Assembly (NCBI GenBank): GCA_002336765.1
Contig: DDES01000246.1
Span: 1,642-12,349 of the forward strand
Direction: 5' to 3'
Length of the DNA stretch: 10,708 bases
DNA from: Novosphingobium sp. UBA1948
GTDB lineage: Bacteria; Pseudomonadota; Alphaproteobacteria; Sphingomonadales; Sphingomonadaceae
In this document: piece after piece, positions 1-7,065 of the stretch
Numbering within the stretch: position 1 is the stretch's first letter
How the letters are laid out: every line of letters begins with the position of its first letter
Program-made: the position numbers and the translations under genes
The notes under the pieces: model-generated
The model's database searches: none
What the model saw: only the letters and a program-made list of their open reading frames with translations
What the model was told of the DNA's origin: nothing

Positions 1-656
1 TGATGATCGACCTGACGCCCGCGGCGATCGGCCCGCTCTGTGTGCCGCCGGTCAATCTGGCGACGCTGGCGCAAAGTGCGGTGATGAATGTCAATATGGT
101 CACCTGCGCCGGGCAGGCCACGATCCCGATGGTCAATGCCGTCAGCCGCGTGCAGCCGGTGGATTATGCCGAGATTATCGCCACCGTGGCCTCCAAGTCG
201 ATCGGGCCGGGCACGCGCAAGAATATCGACGAGTTCACCCGCACCACCTCGGCCGCCGTGGCCAAGGTGGGGGGCGCGAAACAGGGCAAGGCCATTGTGG
301 TCATCAATCCCGCCGAGCCGCCGTTGATGATGCGCGACACGGTCTATTGCGAGACCGCCGACGAGCCGGACCGCGAGGCGATCACGCAATCGGTGAAAGC
401 GATGATCGCCGAGGTGCAGAAATATGTGCCCGGCTATCGCCTGAAAAATGGCCCGACCTTTGAAGGGCGCAAGGTGGCGATCTTCCTCGAGGTCGAGGGG
501 CTGGGTGACTTCCTGCCCAAATATGCGGGCAATCTCGACATTATGACGGCGGCGGGCGCGCGCACGGCGGAACTGTTCGCGCACAAGATTCTGGATGGCA
601 GCTTCGTTCCCCGGACCGGCGCCGCCCAGACCGACAGCAGCGTGGAGGCACAGTGA
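1..656 (+). CDS. mhpF: Acetaldehyde dehydrogenase (acylating), 5'-truncated by window edge
   Basis: The enzyme oxidises acetaldehyde (or propanal) with NAD+ and CoA to acyl-CoA, the last step of catechol meta-cleavage pathways. It works as a complex with the aldolase encoded next. About 217 residues are visible; the family is usually about 300-315, so roughly the first 95 residues (the Rossmann nucleotide-binding part) lie upstream of the window. The visible part starts in the conserved stretch IDLTPAAIGP and carries the catalytic cysteine in the motif MVTCAGQATIP (codon at 105-107), equivalent to Cys132 of Pseudomonas DmpF. The ATG at 3 is internal and not the real start. The stop codon overlaps the next start (TGATG), as expected for translationally coupled partners. 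Family assignment is firm; which pathway it serves (xyl/dmp, bph or steroid type) cannot be told from this window. Confidence 0.95.
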   Translation, partial: MIDLTPAAIGPLCVPPVNLATLAQSAVMNVNMVTCAGQATIPMVNAVSRVQPVDYAEIIATVASKSIGPGTRKNIDEFTRTTSAAVAKVGGAKQGKAIVVINPAEPPLMMRDTVYCETADEPDREAITQSVKAMIAEVQKYVPGYRLKNGPTFEGRKVAIFLEVEGLGDFLPKYAGNLDIMTAAGARTAELFAHKILDGSFVPRTGAAQTDSSVEAQ

Positions 657-1702
657 TGACGCTTGAAGAACAGGTTCGCGGCCGCAAGGTCAAACTGCAT
701 GACATGTGCCTGCGCGATGGCATGCATTCGATGCGCCACCAGATCTCGGTCGACCAGATGATCGATATTTCCACCGGCCTCGACGCGGCGGGCGTGCCGC
801 TGATGCAGGTGACGCATGGCGACGGGTTGGGTGGTTCCTCGCTCAACTATGGCCGTGGCAAGCACAGCGACCGCGAATATATCTCGGCGGTGGCCTCGCG
901 CATGAAGAATGCGGTGGTTTCGGTGCTGCATGTGCCGGGCATCGGCACGCTCGACGAATTGCGCATGGCCGCCGATTGTGGCGCGGGCTGTGTGCATGTC
1001 GCCTCGCATTGCACCGAGGCGGATGTGACCGAACAGCATATCGGCCTTGGCCGCAAGCTGGGCATGGACACGGTCGGCTTTCTGATGATGGCGCATATGA
1101 CCACGGTGGAAAAGCTGGTGGAACAGGCGCTGCTGATGGAATCCTATGGCGCCACCACCATCTATTGCGTGGACAGCGCGGGCTATATGCTGCCCGATCA
1201 TGTCACCGCGCGCGTTGCCGCGCTGCGCGAGGTGTTGCAGGGCGCGACCGAGATCGGTTTCCACGGGCACCACAATCTGGGCATGGGCATCGCCAATTCG
1301 CTGGCCGCGATTGCCGCGGGCGCCACGCGCATCGACGGTTCGGCGGCGGGCTTTGGCGCGGGCGCGGGCAATACTCCGCTCGAGGTGTTTGCCGCTGTGT
1401 GCGACCGGCTGGGGATCGACACGGGCGTCGATACGTTCAAGCTGATGGATGTGGCCGAGGATCGCGTGCTGCCCATGATGGCCAAGCCGCCGCGCGCGGA
1501 TCGCGATGCGCTGACGCTGGGCTATGCGGGCGTCTATTCCACCTTCCTCTATTTCGCCAAGGATGCCGAGCGCAAATACGGCCTGCCCGCGCGCGACCTG
1601 CTGGTCGAACTGGGACGGCTGGGCATGATCGGTGGTCAGGAGGACATGATCGAGGATACCGCCCTGACGATGGCCAAGGAACGCGGGCTGATCCCCGCCT
1701 GA
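656..1702 (+). CDS. mhpE: 4-hydroxy-2-oxovalerate aldolase
   Basis: A class II, divalent-metal-dependent aldolase that cleaves 4-hydroxy-2-oxovalerate (or its homologues) to pyruvate and an aldehyde, which is channelled to the acylating dehydrogenase encoded just upstream. The product is 348 residues, the normal family length. The N-terminal active-site motif LHDMCLRDGMH (residues 14-24) holds the expected Arg20, Asp21 and His24. The metal-binding HxH is in GFHGHHNLGMG (His203, His205). A glycine-rich stretch near residue 340 (GFGAGAGNTPLE type) lies further on. ATG at 656 is preferred over the in-frame GTG at 653 because the GGAGG at 644-648 is 7 nt from the ATG but only 4 nt from the GTG. 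It overlaps the dehydrogenase stop by one base, which supports cotranslation. Confidence 0.96.
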   Translation: MTLEEQVRGRKVKLHDMCLRDGMHSMRHQISVDQMIDISTGLDAAGVPLMQVTHGDGLGGSSLNYGRGKHSDREYISAVASRMKNAVVSVLHVPGIGTLDELRMAADCGAGCVHVASHCTEADVTEQHIGLGRKLGMDTVGFLMMAHMTTVEKLVEQALLMESYGATTIYCVDSAGYMLPDHVTARVAALREVLQGATEIGFHGHHNLGMGIANSLAAIAAGATRIDGSAAGFGAGAGNTPLEVFAAVCDRLGIDTGVDTFKLMDVAEDRVLPMMAKPPRADRDALTLGYAGVYSTFLYFAKDAERKYGLPARDLLVELGRLGMIGGQEDMIEDTALTMAKERGLIPA

Positions 1703-1733
1703 TCCCGACTGGTCCACAAAGCATGAGGTGGTT

Positions 1734-2504
1734 ATGAGCGATCAACAGGGCGAGCGGCGCGAACACGCGCTGGTGGTGGGGGCCGGTGGCACCTTCGGCA
1801 GCAAGATCGCCGCCCGCCTTGTCGCGGCAGGGCTCGATGTATTGGGCATCGGGCGCAGCCTTGCCCCGCTCGAGGCGGTGGGGCGCGAGATCGGCGCGGG
1901 CTTTACCCCGCTGGTGGCCGATATCGGCAGCGACGAAGCCATCGCCACGATCCGCGATGCCTTGCACCTGCCGGTGGCGATGGTGGTGCATGCGCCGGGT
2001 CTGCCGGTGGCGGGCGGCATTCGCGATGCGGCAACCGACCTTCTGGTGCAGGCCTGCAACATCAAGGTGGGCGGCATGGTGCGTCTGGTGCGCGGCGCAC
2101 AGGAAAGGCTGCGGCGCGGATCGCGGCTGGTGGCGGTGGGCGGCCATTACGGTTTCGAGCCGACCGCCTATGCCGCCACGGCGGGCGTGGCCAATGCGGC
2201 GGTGGCCAATCTGGTGCGGCAATTGAGCTGGGCCTATGGGCCGCAGGGGATAACCGCGCATCTGATCGCCCCCGGACCTGCCGACAGCGAGCGGCTGCGC
2301 AATGTCGCCCGCGCGCGGGCAGGGCGCAGTGGCCAGAGCCTTGAGGATGAACTGGCCGCGATGCGCGCGGAATCGGCGATCGGCGCCTTTGTGACCGACG
2401 ATCAGGTGGCATGGGCGGTGGCCAGTCTGCTGGCGCCCGAGGCCGATGCCATGGCGGGCTCGACGCTGTTCCTCGACGCGGGCCGCCGCCACGCGGTGCC
2501 CTGA
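1734..2504 (+). CDS. SDR-superfamily protein with degenerate active site
   Basis: A 256-residue protein with the short-chain dehydrogenase/reductase fold. The N-terminal glycine motif GAGGTFG (residues 16-22) for dinucleotide binding is present, as are the helix-F Asn (ACNIKVGG, Asn109), a Tyr in the active-site position (Tyr146) and the family's C-terminal ending AGSTLFLDAG. The YxxxK signature reads YAATA, so the catalytic lysine is replaced by Ala150. The usual catalytic serine is also not found in the VAVGGHYG segment before it. In meta-cleavage operons SDRs are often dihydrodiol or alcohol dehydrogenases, but the lost residues make ordinary dehydrogenase chemistry doubtful. Start: ATG at 1734 has GAGG at 1725-1728 five bases away, better than the GTG at 1728. 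It lies 31 nt after the aldolase and 1 nt before the tautomerase gene, so it is in the operon. Substrate unknown. Confidence 0.85.
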   Translation: MSDQQGERREHALVVGAGGTFGSKIAARLVAAGLDVLGIGRSLAPLEAVGREIGAGFTPLVADIGSDEAIATIRDALHLPVAMVVHAPGLPVAGGIRDAATDLLVQACNIKVGGMVRLVRGAQERLRRGSRLVAVGGHYGFEPTAYAATAGVANAAVANLVRQLSWAYGPQGITAHLIAPGPADSERLRNVARARAGRSGQSLEDELAAMRAESAIGAFVTDDQVAWAVASLLAPEADAMAGSTLFLDAGRRHAVP

Positions 2505-2505
2505 C

Positions 2506-2937
2506 ATGCCGGTGCTAACCTTCCATCTGGTGGCCAGCGCCTATCCGACCGAAGCGCTCGGCGCGCTGCTGGTAGAGGCCAGCACCGCTTTCGCCGCCGC
2601 GCTCTATCCCGAACTGGTGCCGGTGCCGGTGGAGCGGGTGCGTGCCCAGATCAACGCCATCGCGCCCGAACATTTCGCGGCGGGCGGTCGGCTGGCCAAC
2701 GCGGGCGGGGCGGCGGTGCCCTATTTCACCTGCGTTACGCTGGTGGGGCGCCCCGCCGCGCAGATCGAGGCGATGATGCGCGACCTTTGCGCGATCACCG
2801 CGCGCCATCTGGGCTGCGGGCTGGATGCCGTGCGCGGGCAGGTGATACCGGTCGAGCCCGATCACTGGTTCATCGCGGGCGAACCGGCCAGCCGCAAGCG
2901 CGGCGCCGAGATCGCGCGCAGGGCGCAGCAAACCTAG
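2506..2937 (+). CDS. Double-length 4-oxalocrotonate tautomerase-like protein
   Basis: 143 residues starting Met-Pro-Val, so removal of Met would expose the N-terminal proline that tautomerase-superfamily enzymes use as general base. Members in meta-cleavage pathways isomerise 2-hydroxymuconate to 4-oxalocrotonate. The classic enzyme is about 62 residues; this one looks like two fused beta-alpha-beta units. The first ends in VPVERVRAQINAIAPEHFAAGG (residues 39-61, split here at VPVERV / RAQINAIAPEHFAAGG). The second runs from VPYFTCVTL (71-79) to IPVEPDHWFIAGEPAS (114-129). Both endings resemble the strand-2/turn region of 4-OT. The second unit keeps an internal Pro (Pro72), which cannot act as an N-terminal base. 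The start is one base after the SDR stop; the in-frame ATG at 2446 lies inside the SDR gene and is rejected. The pathway role is inferred from context. Confidence 0.82.
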   Translation: MPVLTFHLVASAYPTEALGALLVEASTAFAAALYPELVPVPVERVRAQINAIAPEHFAAGGRLANAGGAAVPYFTCVTLVGRPAAQIEAMMRDLCAITARHLGCGLDAVRGQVIPVEPDHWFIAGEPASRKRGAEIARRAQQT

Positions 2938-2976
2938 GAGCAGGCCTCGTTGGGGAGGGCCGGTCGCGTGCGCCTT

Positions 2977-3936
2977 TCAGAACCAGCTCTTGATACCCAG
3001 CACGATGGCCCGTGCCGCCGTGCTCTCGCCATCGGCGCGGCGATAATCGGCGGTGGGGCCGCTGGCCCATGTCCATGACAGGCCGACATAGGGCGCGAAT
3101 TTGCGCGAGATCTCGTAGCGCAGGCGCAGGCCCAGTTCGGCGGTGGACAGGCCCGCGCCCTGCCGCTGGGCTGGCATATCCTGCGCGGAAAGCGTGATTT
3201 CCGCCCTTGGCTGCGCCACGATCCGGCGGGTGATCCGCTGGTCAAGGGCGCCTTCGATACGGGCGGTAAGTTGCCCCTTGTCCGACAGATAGGCGGCGGC
3301 CAGCACATCGAACCTATAGGGCGCCAGCCCCTCCACCGCCAGCATCGCGTGGGTGCGGGAGGGGGTGGGGCCAACATCCTGCCTTATACCCGCTTGCAGG
3401 TTCCACCACGGATCCAGCGCGCGGGAATAGGCGGCCTCCAGCTCGGCCTGTTCGAGCCTGTCGCCAACCGCGCCTTCTCCGCGTGTGCGCAGCAGCAGGC
3501 GGTTGACATCGCCCACCCATCCCTCGCCTTCCCAGCGATAGGTGTCGCCGCCCGACCCGAAGCCGTATTCGGCCAGGTCGATCTTCATCGCGCTGAAGCG
3601 CGGCGCTGAATGGGCATCCATCATCGCGCTTTCCGCCTTGGCCATGGCGGCGGGATCCCAATAGCGATCGGCAGGCCGGTCGTGGACCACCGGCGGGGCC
3701 TCGGCGCTGCCCGGTGCCTGATCGGTGCCCTCGGGCTCATCCTGCGTGTTTGCGGGAGGGGAGCTGGCGGGCGTAGGCCTCTCGGGCACGGTGGCGGGCA
3801 CAGGGGCGCTGGTGTGATGGTGATGCGCCGACATATCCATGCCCGTGGCGCCCGGCGCGCTTTGCGCAAGGGCCAGTTGCGGGGCGGCAAAACCCGCCGC
3901 GATGGCAAGGGTCGTCGAGGTCTGGAACGGATGCAT
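2977..3936 (-). CDS. copB: Copper resistance outer-membrane protein CopB
   Basis: A CopB/PcoB-family outer-membrane beta-barrel thought to bind or pass copper at the cell surface, and usually paired with CopA. The product is 319 residues. It begins with a Sec signal peptide (residues 1 to about 24, ending LALA). A Met/His-rich patch (MDMSAHHHH, 33-41) and a long Pro/Ala/Glu-rich linker (about 42-90) follow. The CopB barrel domain starts at PADRYWDPAAMAKA (88-101), with alternating strands to the end. It ends in Phe (KSWF), the usual outer-membrane barrel C-terminus. Start: two adjacent ATGs (3939 and 3936). A GGGAGG just after the copA stop gives better spacing to 3936, though 3939 is possible. 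It follows copA by 8-11 nt, so the two are cotranscribed and CopB probably depends on the same promoters. Confidence 0.93.
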   Translation of the reverse strand: MHPFQTSTTLAIAAGFAAPQLALAQSAPGATGMDMSAHHHHTSAPVPATVPERPTPASSPPANTQDEPEGTDQAPGSAEAPPVVHDRPADRYWDPAAMAKAESAMMDAHSAPRFSAMKIDLAEYGFGSGGDTYRWEGEGWVGDVNRLLLRTRGEGAVGDRLEQAELEAAYSRALDPWWNLQAGIRQDVGPTPSRTHAMLAVEGLAPYRFDVLAAAYLSDKGQLTARIEGALDQRITRRIVAQPRAEITLSAQDMPAQRQGAGLSTAELGLRLRYEISRKFAPYVGLSWTWASGPTADYRRADGESTAARAIVLGIKSWF

Positions 3937-3947
3937 CATCGCCTCCC

Positions 3948-5645
3948 TCACGCCGGACGCACTTGCACGATGCGCATCATGCCCATCGCCATATGCAGGA
4001 ACAGGTGGCAGTGGAACGCCCAGTCGCCCGCCTCCGCCGTAACATCGAAACTGACCTTGCCACCGGGCAGCACCGTGACGGTATGCTTGCGCGGCGAGAG
4101 GGCGCCATGCCCCGTTACCAGTTCGAAAATATGGCCGTGCAGATGGATGGGATGGGCCATCATCGTGTCGTTGACCAGCGTGATGCGGACGCGCTCGCCC
4201 GTGCGCATCGGCAGCGGCTCGTGGGCTTCCAGCATGGTCTTGCCATCCATCGACCACATATAGCGGTCCATCGCGCCGGTCAGATGCACCTCGATCTCGC
4301 GCGCGGCGGCGCGCGTGTCGGGATTGGGGTGGGCGGCTACCAGATCGCGATAGGTCAACACGCGATGCCCTGCGCCCACATAGGAAGGCTCCATCCCCAG
4401 ACCGGCATCGCCGGTGCGGTCCATCGGCATGGGGTTGATCATCTCCACCCCCGGCCCCATCGCCACCTGCGGAGCAAGGCTGCCGTCGCGCATGGACATG
4501 CCCTTCATGCTGTGGCCGGGCATGTCCATGCCCATATCTTTCATAGTCAGCAGCGGACGTTTCCGGAGCGGCGGCACAGGTGCGGCCATTCCCGCCGCAG
4601 GCGCCAGCGTGGCCCGCGCCATGCCCGAACGGTCCATCGTCTCGGCAGCGATGGTGTAGGCGCGGTTGTCCGGCGTCACCACCACATCATAGGTCTCGCC
4701 CGGACCGAACTGGAATTCATCGATGGTTACAGGGCGCACGTCCTGCCCGTCTGCGGCCACCACCTGCATCGGCAGATCGGGGATGCGGACATTGAAGAAG
4801 GTCATCGCACCGGCGTTGATAAACCGCAGCCGCACTGGCTCGCCCGCGGTGAACAGGCCTGTCCAGTTGTCGGTGGGGCCGTGGCCATTGACCAGATAAT
4901 GCAGCACGCCGCCCGCGGTCTGGACGCCGGTCACATCGGCGATGTCGGTCGGATCCATGCGCATCTTGGCCCACATCAACCGTTCACGCAGCTTTTGCCC
5001 GCGCCCCGCCACCAGATCGGTCAAGGTCTGCGGCTGGCGGTTGTAATAGCCCGGATCCGCCTTGAGATTGGCCAGAATGCGCGCCGGATTGACGAAACTG
5101 TGATCGGACAGCAGCACGATATGCTCGCGCGTTACAGGAACTTGGGCGGGCGCCGCCGGTTCGGCCGGATCGATCACGATGGGGGCATAGCAGCCCATCA
5201 ACTCCTGCAGCCCCGAATGGCTGTGATACCAATAGGTGCCATGCTGGGTGACCGGAAATTCATAGGTAAAGCTGGAGCGCGCCGGAATGCCCGGAAAAGA
5301 CACGCCCGGCACGCCGTCCATCTGGAACGGCAGCACCAGCCCGTGCCAGTGCAGCGAGGTTTCCTCGTCCAGCTCGTTGACCACGGTCAGGCGCAGGTGC
5401 TGACCCTGTTTCAGGCGCAGCAGCGGGCCGGGCACGGTGCCATTGATGGTGACCGCTGGCGCCATCCGCCCGTTGATCGGGAAGGCGCCCTTGCCGATGC
5501 GCAAGGTGATGGCCTCGCCCGACAAAACGTCCTGCCCCGCGCGCGAGGCCGCCCATGTCGGCAAAGGACTGCCAGCCAGCAGGGCCGCTCCGGCGATACC
5601 ACCGCCACGCAACAGGGATCGGCGGTCAAGGCAAGGCAGGGTCAT
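3948..5645 (-). CDS. copA: Copper resistance multicopper oxidase CopA
   Basis: A periplasmic multicopper oxidase of the CopA/PcoA family that oxidises Cu(I) and sequesters copper. The 565 residues carry a twin-arginine signal (LDRRSLLRGG, residues 6-15), so it is exported folded with its copper. All copper sites are visible: HWHG (99-102), YWYHSH (138-143), HPIHLHGH (498-505) and HCHLFLHMAMGM (545-556), with the type 1 Cys at 546. A Met-rich segment typical of CopA (MKDMGMDMPGHSMKGMSM, 368-385) lies between the second and third cupredoxin domains. The start is placed by the signal peptide; no clear Shine-Dalgarno precedes it. It is 40 nt after the sigma gene, and an ECF-type promoter element (5678-5704) sits about 33 nt upstream of the start codon, so it can be transcribed apart from the regulatory genes. 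Confidence 0.97.
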   Translation of the reverse strand: MTLPCLDRRSLLRGGGIAGAALLAGSPLPTWAASRAGQDVLSGEAITLRIGKGAFPINGRMAPAVTINGTVPGPLLRLKQGQHLRLTVVNELDEETSLHWHGLVLPFQMDGVPGVSFPGIPARSSFTYEFPVTQHGTYWYHSHSGLQELMGCYAPIVIDPAEPAAPAQVPVTREHIVLLSDHSFVNPARILANLKADPGYYNRQPQTLTDLVAGRGQKLRERLMWAKMRMDPTDIADVTGVQTAGGVLHYLVNGHGPTDNWTGLFTAGEPVRLRFINAGAMTFFNVRIPDLPMQVVAADGQDVRPVTIDEFQFGPGETYDVVVTPDNRAYTIAAETMDRSGMARATLAPAAGMAAPVPPLRKRPLLTMKDMGMDMPGHSMKGMSMRDGSLAPQVAMGPGVEMINPMPMDRTGDAGLGMEPSYVGAGHRVLTYRDLVAAHPNPDTRAAAREIEVHLTGAMDRYMWSMDGKTMLEAHEPLPMRTGERVRITLVNDTMMAHPIHLHGHIFELVTGHGALSPRKHTVTVLPGGKVSFDVTAEAGDWAFHCHLFLHMAMGMMRIVQVRPA

Positions 5646-5677
5646 GGCAGAATGTCCGGTTGATGGTCTTGCCGGGG

Positions 5678-5704
5678 AATACGCATCACGGCGCCCGATC
5701 CCTC
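5678..5704 (-). promoter_or_regulatory. Putative ECF-sigma promoter for copAB
   Basis: Read on the - strand: GAGGGAT (5704-5698), 12 nt, then TGCGTATT (5685-5678). It matches the two elements at 7019-7045 and 7066-7092 at 13 of 15 fixed positions with identical spacing. The -35-like half lies inside the last codons of the sigma gene, and that gene's stop codon is in the spacer. A transcript would start near 5671, giving a leader of about 26 nt to the copA ATG at 5645. The promoter role is inferred from repetition, position and spacing typical of ECF promoters; no start site has been measured. Confidence 0.7.
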
Positions 5705-6255
5705 AGCGCTTCGGCAAGATTCTTGCGGGCGCGGTAGAGGCGGGTTTCCACCGCCTTGGGACTGATCCCGAGGCTGTCCGCCGTTTCGGCCTCGCTCCAG
5801 CCTTCGATCGTGCGCAACACCAGAACCTCCTTCAACCGCGCGGGCAGTCCGGCAATGGCTGCCATCGTGCGGCGCAGGGCCTGCGCGGCTTCGGCCTGCC
5901 GGTCGGGCAGGGGAGCAGGGTCGGCCTGTTCCGGCGCCTCGTCGAGCGTTCTGGCAAAGCCGAGCAGCGCACGCATGCGTTGTCGCCGCGCCCTGTCGTG
6001 GCACTTGTTGATGGCGATGCGGGCCAGCCAATGGGCCAGAGGGCGCGCGGGGTCATAGCGGTCAAGCGCGGCAAAGGCGCTGATGAAAGTCTGTTGGGTG
6101 ATGTCGAGCGCGGCATCCTCCTCGCCGCAATGGTGGCGGGCGATGCGGAAGACGGTGGCGCGATGGCGGTCGAGCAACACGCGATAGGCCGCCTGATGCC
6201 CGCCGATGGCCAGCGCGGCCAGATCGCCATCGCTCAGGTCGGAAAGATCGCTCAT
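5686..6255 (-). CDS. ECF RNA polymerase sigma factor (CnrH-like by context)
   Basis: A 189-residue extracytoplasmic-function sigma factor with only regions 2 and 4. Region 2 spans about residues 18-92, with the core-binding/-10 segment DITQQTFISAF (51-61) and PLAHWLARIAINKCHDRARR (72-91). Region 4 spans about 127-181, with the helix-turn-helix WSEAETADSLGISPKAVETR (153-172), which would read the -35 element. An acidic, Pro-rich linker joins them. It is encoded 23 nt after the periplasmic sensor and upstream of copA, in the order anti-sigma, sensor, sigma seen in cnrYXH/nccYXH. Its likely targets are the three GAGGGRT-N12-TGCGTATY elements in this window, which would make it autoregulated. Sigma identity is firm; its copper regulon is inferred. 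Confidence 0.94.
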   Translation of the reverse strand: MSDLSDLSDGDLAALAIGGHQAAYRVLLDRHRATVFRIARHHCGEEDAALDITQQTFISAFAALDRYDPARPLAHWLARIAINKCHDRARRQRMRALLGFARTLDEAPEQADPAPLPDRQAEAAQALRRTMAAIAGLPARLKEVLVLRTIEGWSEAETADSLGISPKAVETRLYRARKNLAEALRDRAP

Positions 6256-6278
6256 GGCTTGCCCACGCCGCCCGCGCC

Positions 6279-6719
6279 TCAGCGGGCCGGAACGGTCAGG
6301 GCCTTGACCACGGCGGCATCGAAACGCGCCGCCTGATCGGGGCGCAGCACCGAGCGCATGGCAAACACATGTTCGAGCGTGGCTTTCTGGAGTTCGCCCA
6401 TGGCGTGATGCGACTGGTCGACGGCGGCGGCCACACGCGGCCCATAGCCGTGCTCGGCCTCGATGGCGCTGGCCAGATCGGCATTGTCCGCGCGCAGTTC
6501 GGCCTCCAGCGCGGTTTTGCGCAGGGCAAAGCGTTGCTCGATAGCCTCGATCCTTGCCGCCTGATCGCGGTCGAGCTTCAACTGGTCATGCAGCAACTGG
6601 TGCAAGGTGCTCTCGACGGGATGCGGGGGATTGATGAAGGTGCGGCCGATCATCGCCCCGCCAATCGCCGCGCCAAACGCCAGCAGCATCGCCAGCAGAA
6701 GGGGGCCGCGCCGGTTCAC
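6279..6719 (-). CDS. CnrX-like periplasmic heavy-metal sensor
   Basis: A 146-residue membrane-anchored periplasmic protein of the metal-sensor family that includes CnrX, NccX and, more distantly, ZraP/CpxP. It has one N-terminal TM anchor (about residues 6-24) and a four-helix periplasmic domain. All five metal ligands known from Cupriavidus CnrX (His42, His46, Glu63, His119, Met123) have counterparts at a constant offset of two: His40, His44, Glu61, His117 and Met121. Metal binding would loosen its hold on the anti-sigma factor and free the sigma. The start is a GTG at 6719 overlapping the upstream anti-sigma stop (GTGA), with GGGAG 7 nt before it, so translation is coupled. CnrX senses Co/Ni; the copA/copB context suggests copper here. 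The metal is not determinable from sequence. Confidence 0.85.
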   Translation of the reverse strand: MNRRGPLLLAMLLAFGAAIGGAMIGRTFINPPHPVESTLHQLLHDQLKLDRDQAARIEAIEQRFALRKTALEAELRADNADLASAIEAEHGYGPRVAAAVDQSHHAMGELQKATLEHVFAMRSVLRPDQAARFDAAVVKALTVPAR

Positions 6720-6988
6720 CGCACCTCTCCCAGCAGCGTGGATGGGGCAAGATCATGTGGCACGCCCAGCGGATAGGGGCTGCCGGCATAGGCGGGCGAC
6801 GCGGGGAGCGACGCTGCCAGCAGGCCCACGCCCATCGCCAGAGCCACCACCGCGCCCAGACCGGCCCGCGACAAAACAGGCTGGCGCGCGGCCTCGAGCC
6901 CCTCCATCACCGCATCATCGATCCCGCCCAGACGCGGATCGACCGGCAGGCTGGCGAGCTGTGCGAGCAGTTGGTCAATGTCTTTCAT
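6716..6988 (-). CDS. Small single-TM anti-sigma factor, CnrY-like
   Basis: A 90-residue protein with a short N-terminal cytoplasmic segment rich in Leu/Asp (residues 1-40), one TM helix (about 42-62) and a short periplasmic tail. This is the architecture and size of CnrY/NccY, which hold the ECF sigma at the membrane. Sequence similarity to CnrY cannot be judged by eye; the call rests on topology and gene order (it precedes a CnrX-like sensor and an ECF sigma). The ATG at 6988 is chosen because the predicted promoter -10 element covers 7019-7026, so the in-frame ATG at 7027 would lie upstream of the transcript. The ATG at 7009 remains possible. It ends in a 4-nt overlap with the sensor gene. 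Confidence 0.72.
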   Translation of the reverse strand: MKDIDQLLAQLASLPVDPRLGGIDDAVMEGLEAARQPVLSRAGLGAVVALAMGVGLLAASLPASPAYAGSPYPLGVPHDLAPSTLLGEVR

Positions 6989-7018
6989 GGTGGCCCATTC
7001 CCGTGGCATTCCTGTTCC

Positions 7019-7045
7019 GATACGCATCCCTGCGCTTTACCCCTC
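7019..7045 (-). promoter_or_regulatory. Putative ECF-sigma promoter for anti-sigma/sensor/sigma/copAB operon
   Basis: Read on the - strand: GAGGGGT (7045-7039), 12 nt, then TGCGTATC (7026-7019). It is identical in all 15 fixed positions and in spacer length to the oppositely oriented element at 7066-7092. Transcription would start near 7012, leaving about a 24-nt leader before the ATG at 6988. Spacer sequences of the two copies differ, so this is conserved spacing of two short boxes, not a duplicated block. Role inferred. Confidence 0.75.
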
Positions 7046-7065
7046 AAAAAGCCATCGGAAAATTC

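Noticed and set aside
434..1717. Long open frame on the - strand opposite the dehydrogenase and aldolase genes
   Set aside because: It is antisense to two firmly identified enzymes, has no recognisable domain and a His/Arg/Ala-rich composition; a GC-bias shadow.
2943..2961. GGCC-based stem between the convergent tautomerase and copB genes as a terminator
   Set aside because: Only a 4-bp palindromic end plus a bulged 2-bp extension and no T-run; too weak to call.
3937..4257. Extension of copB upstream of its ATG
   Set aside because: It overlaps the copA C-terminus, and the signal peptide begins at 3936/3939.
3963..5663. 566-codon open frame on the + strand opposite copA
   Set aside because: copA is certain from its copper motifs. 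The opposite frame is His/Arg/Gly-rich without motifs, as expected from the mirrored codons of a high-GC gene.
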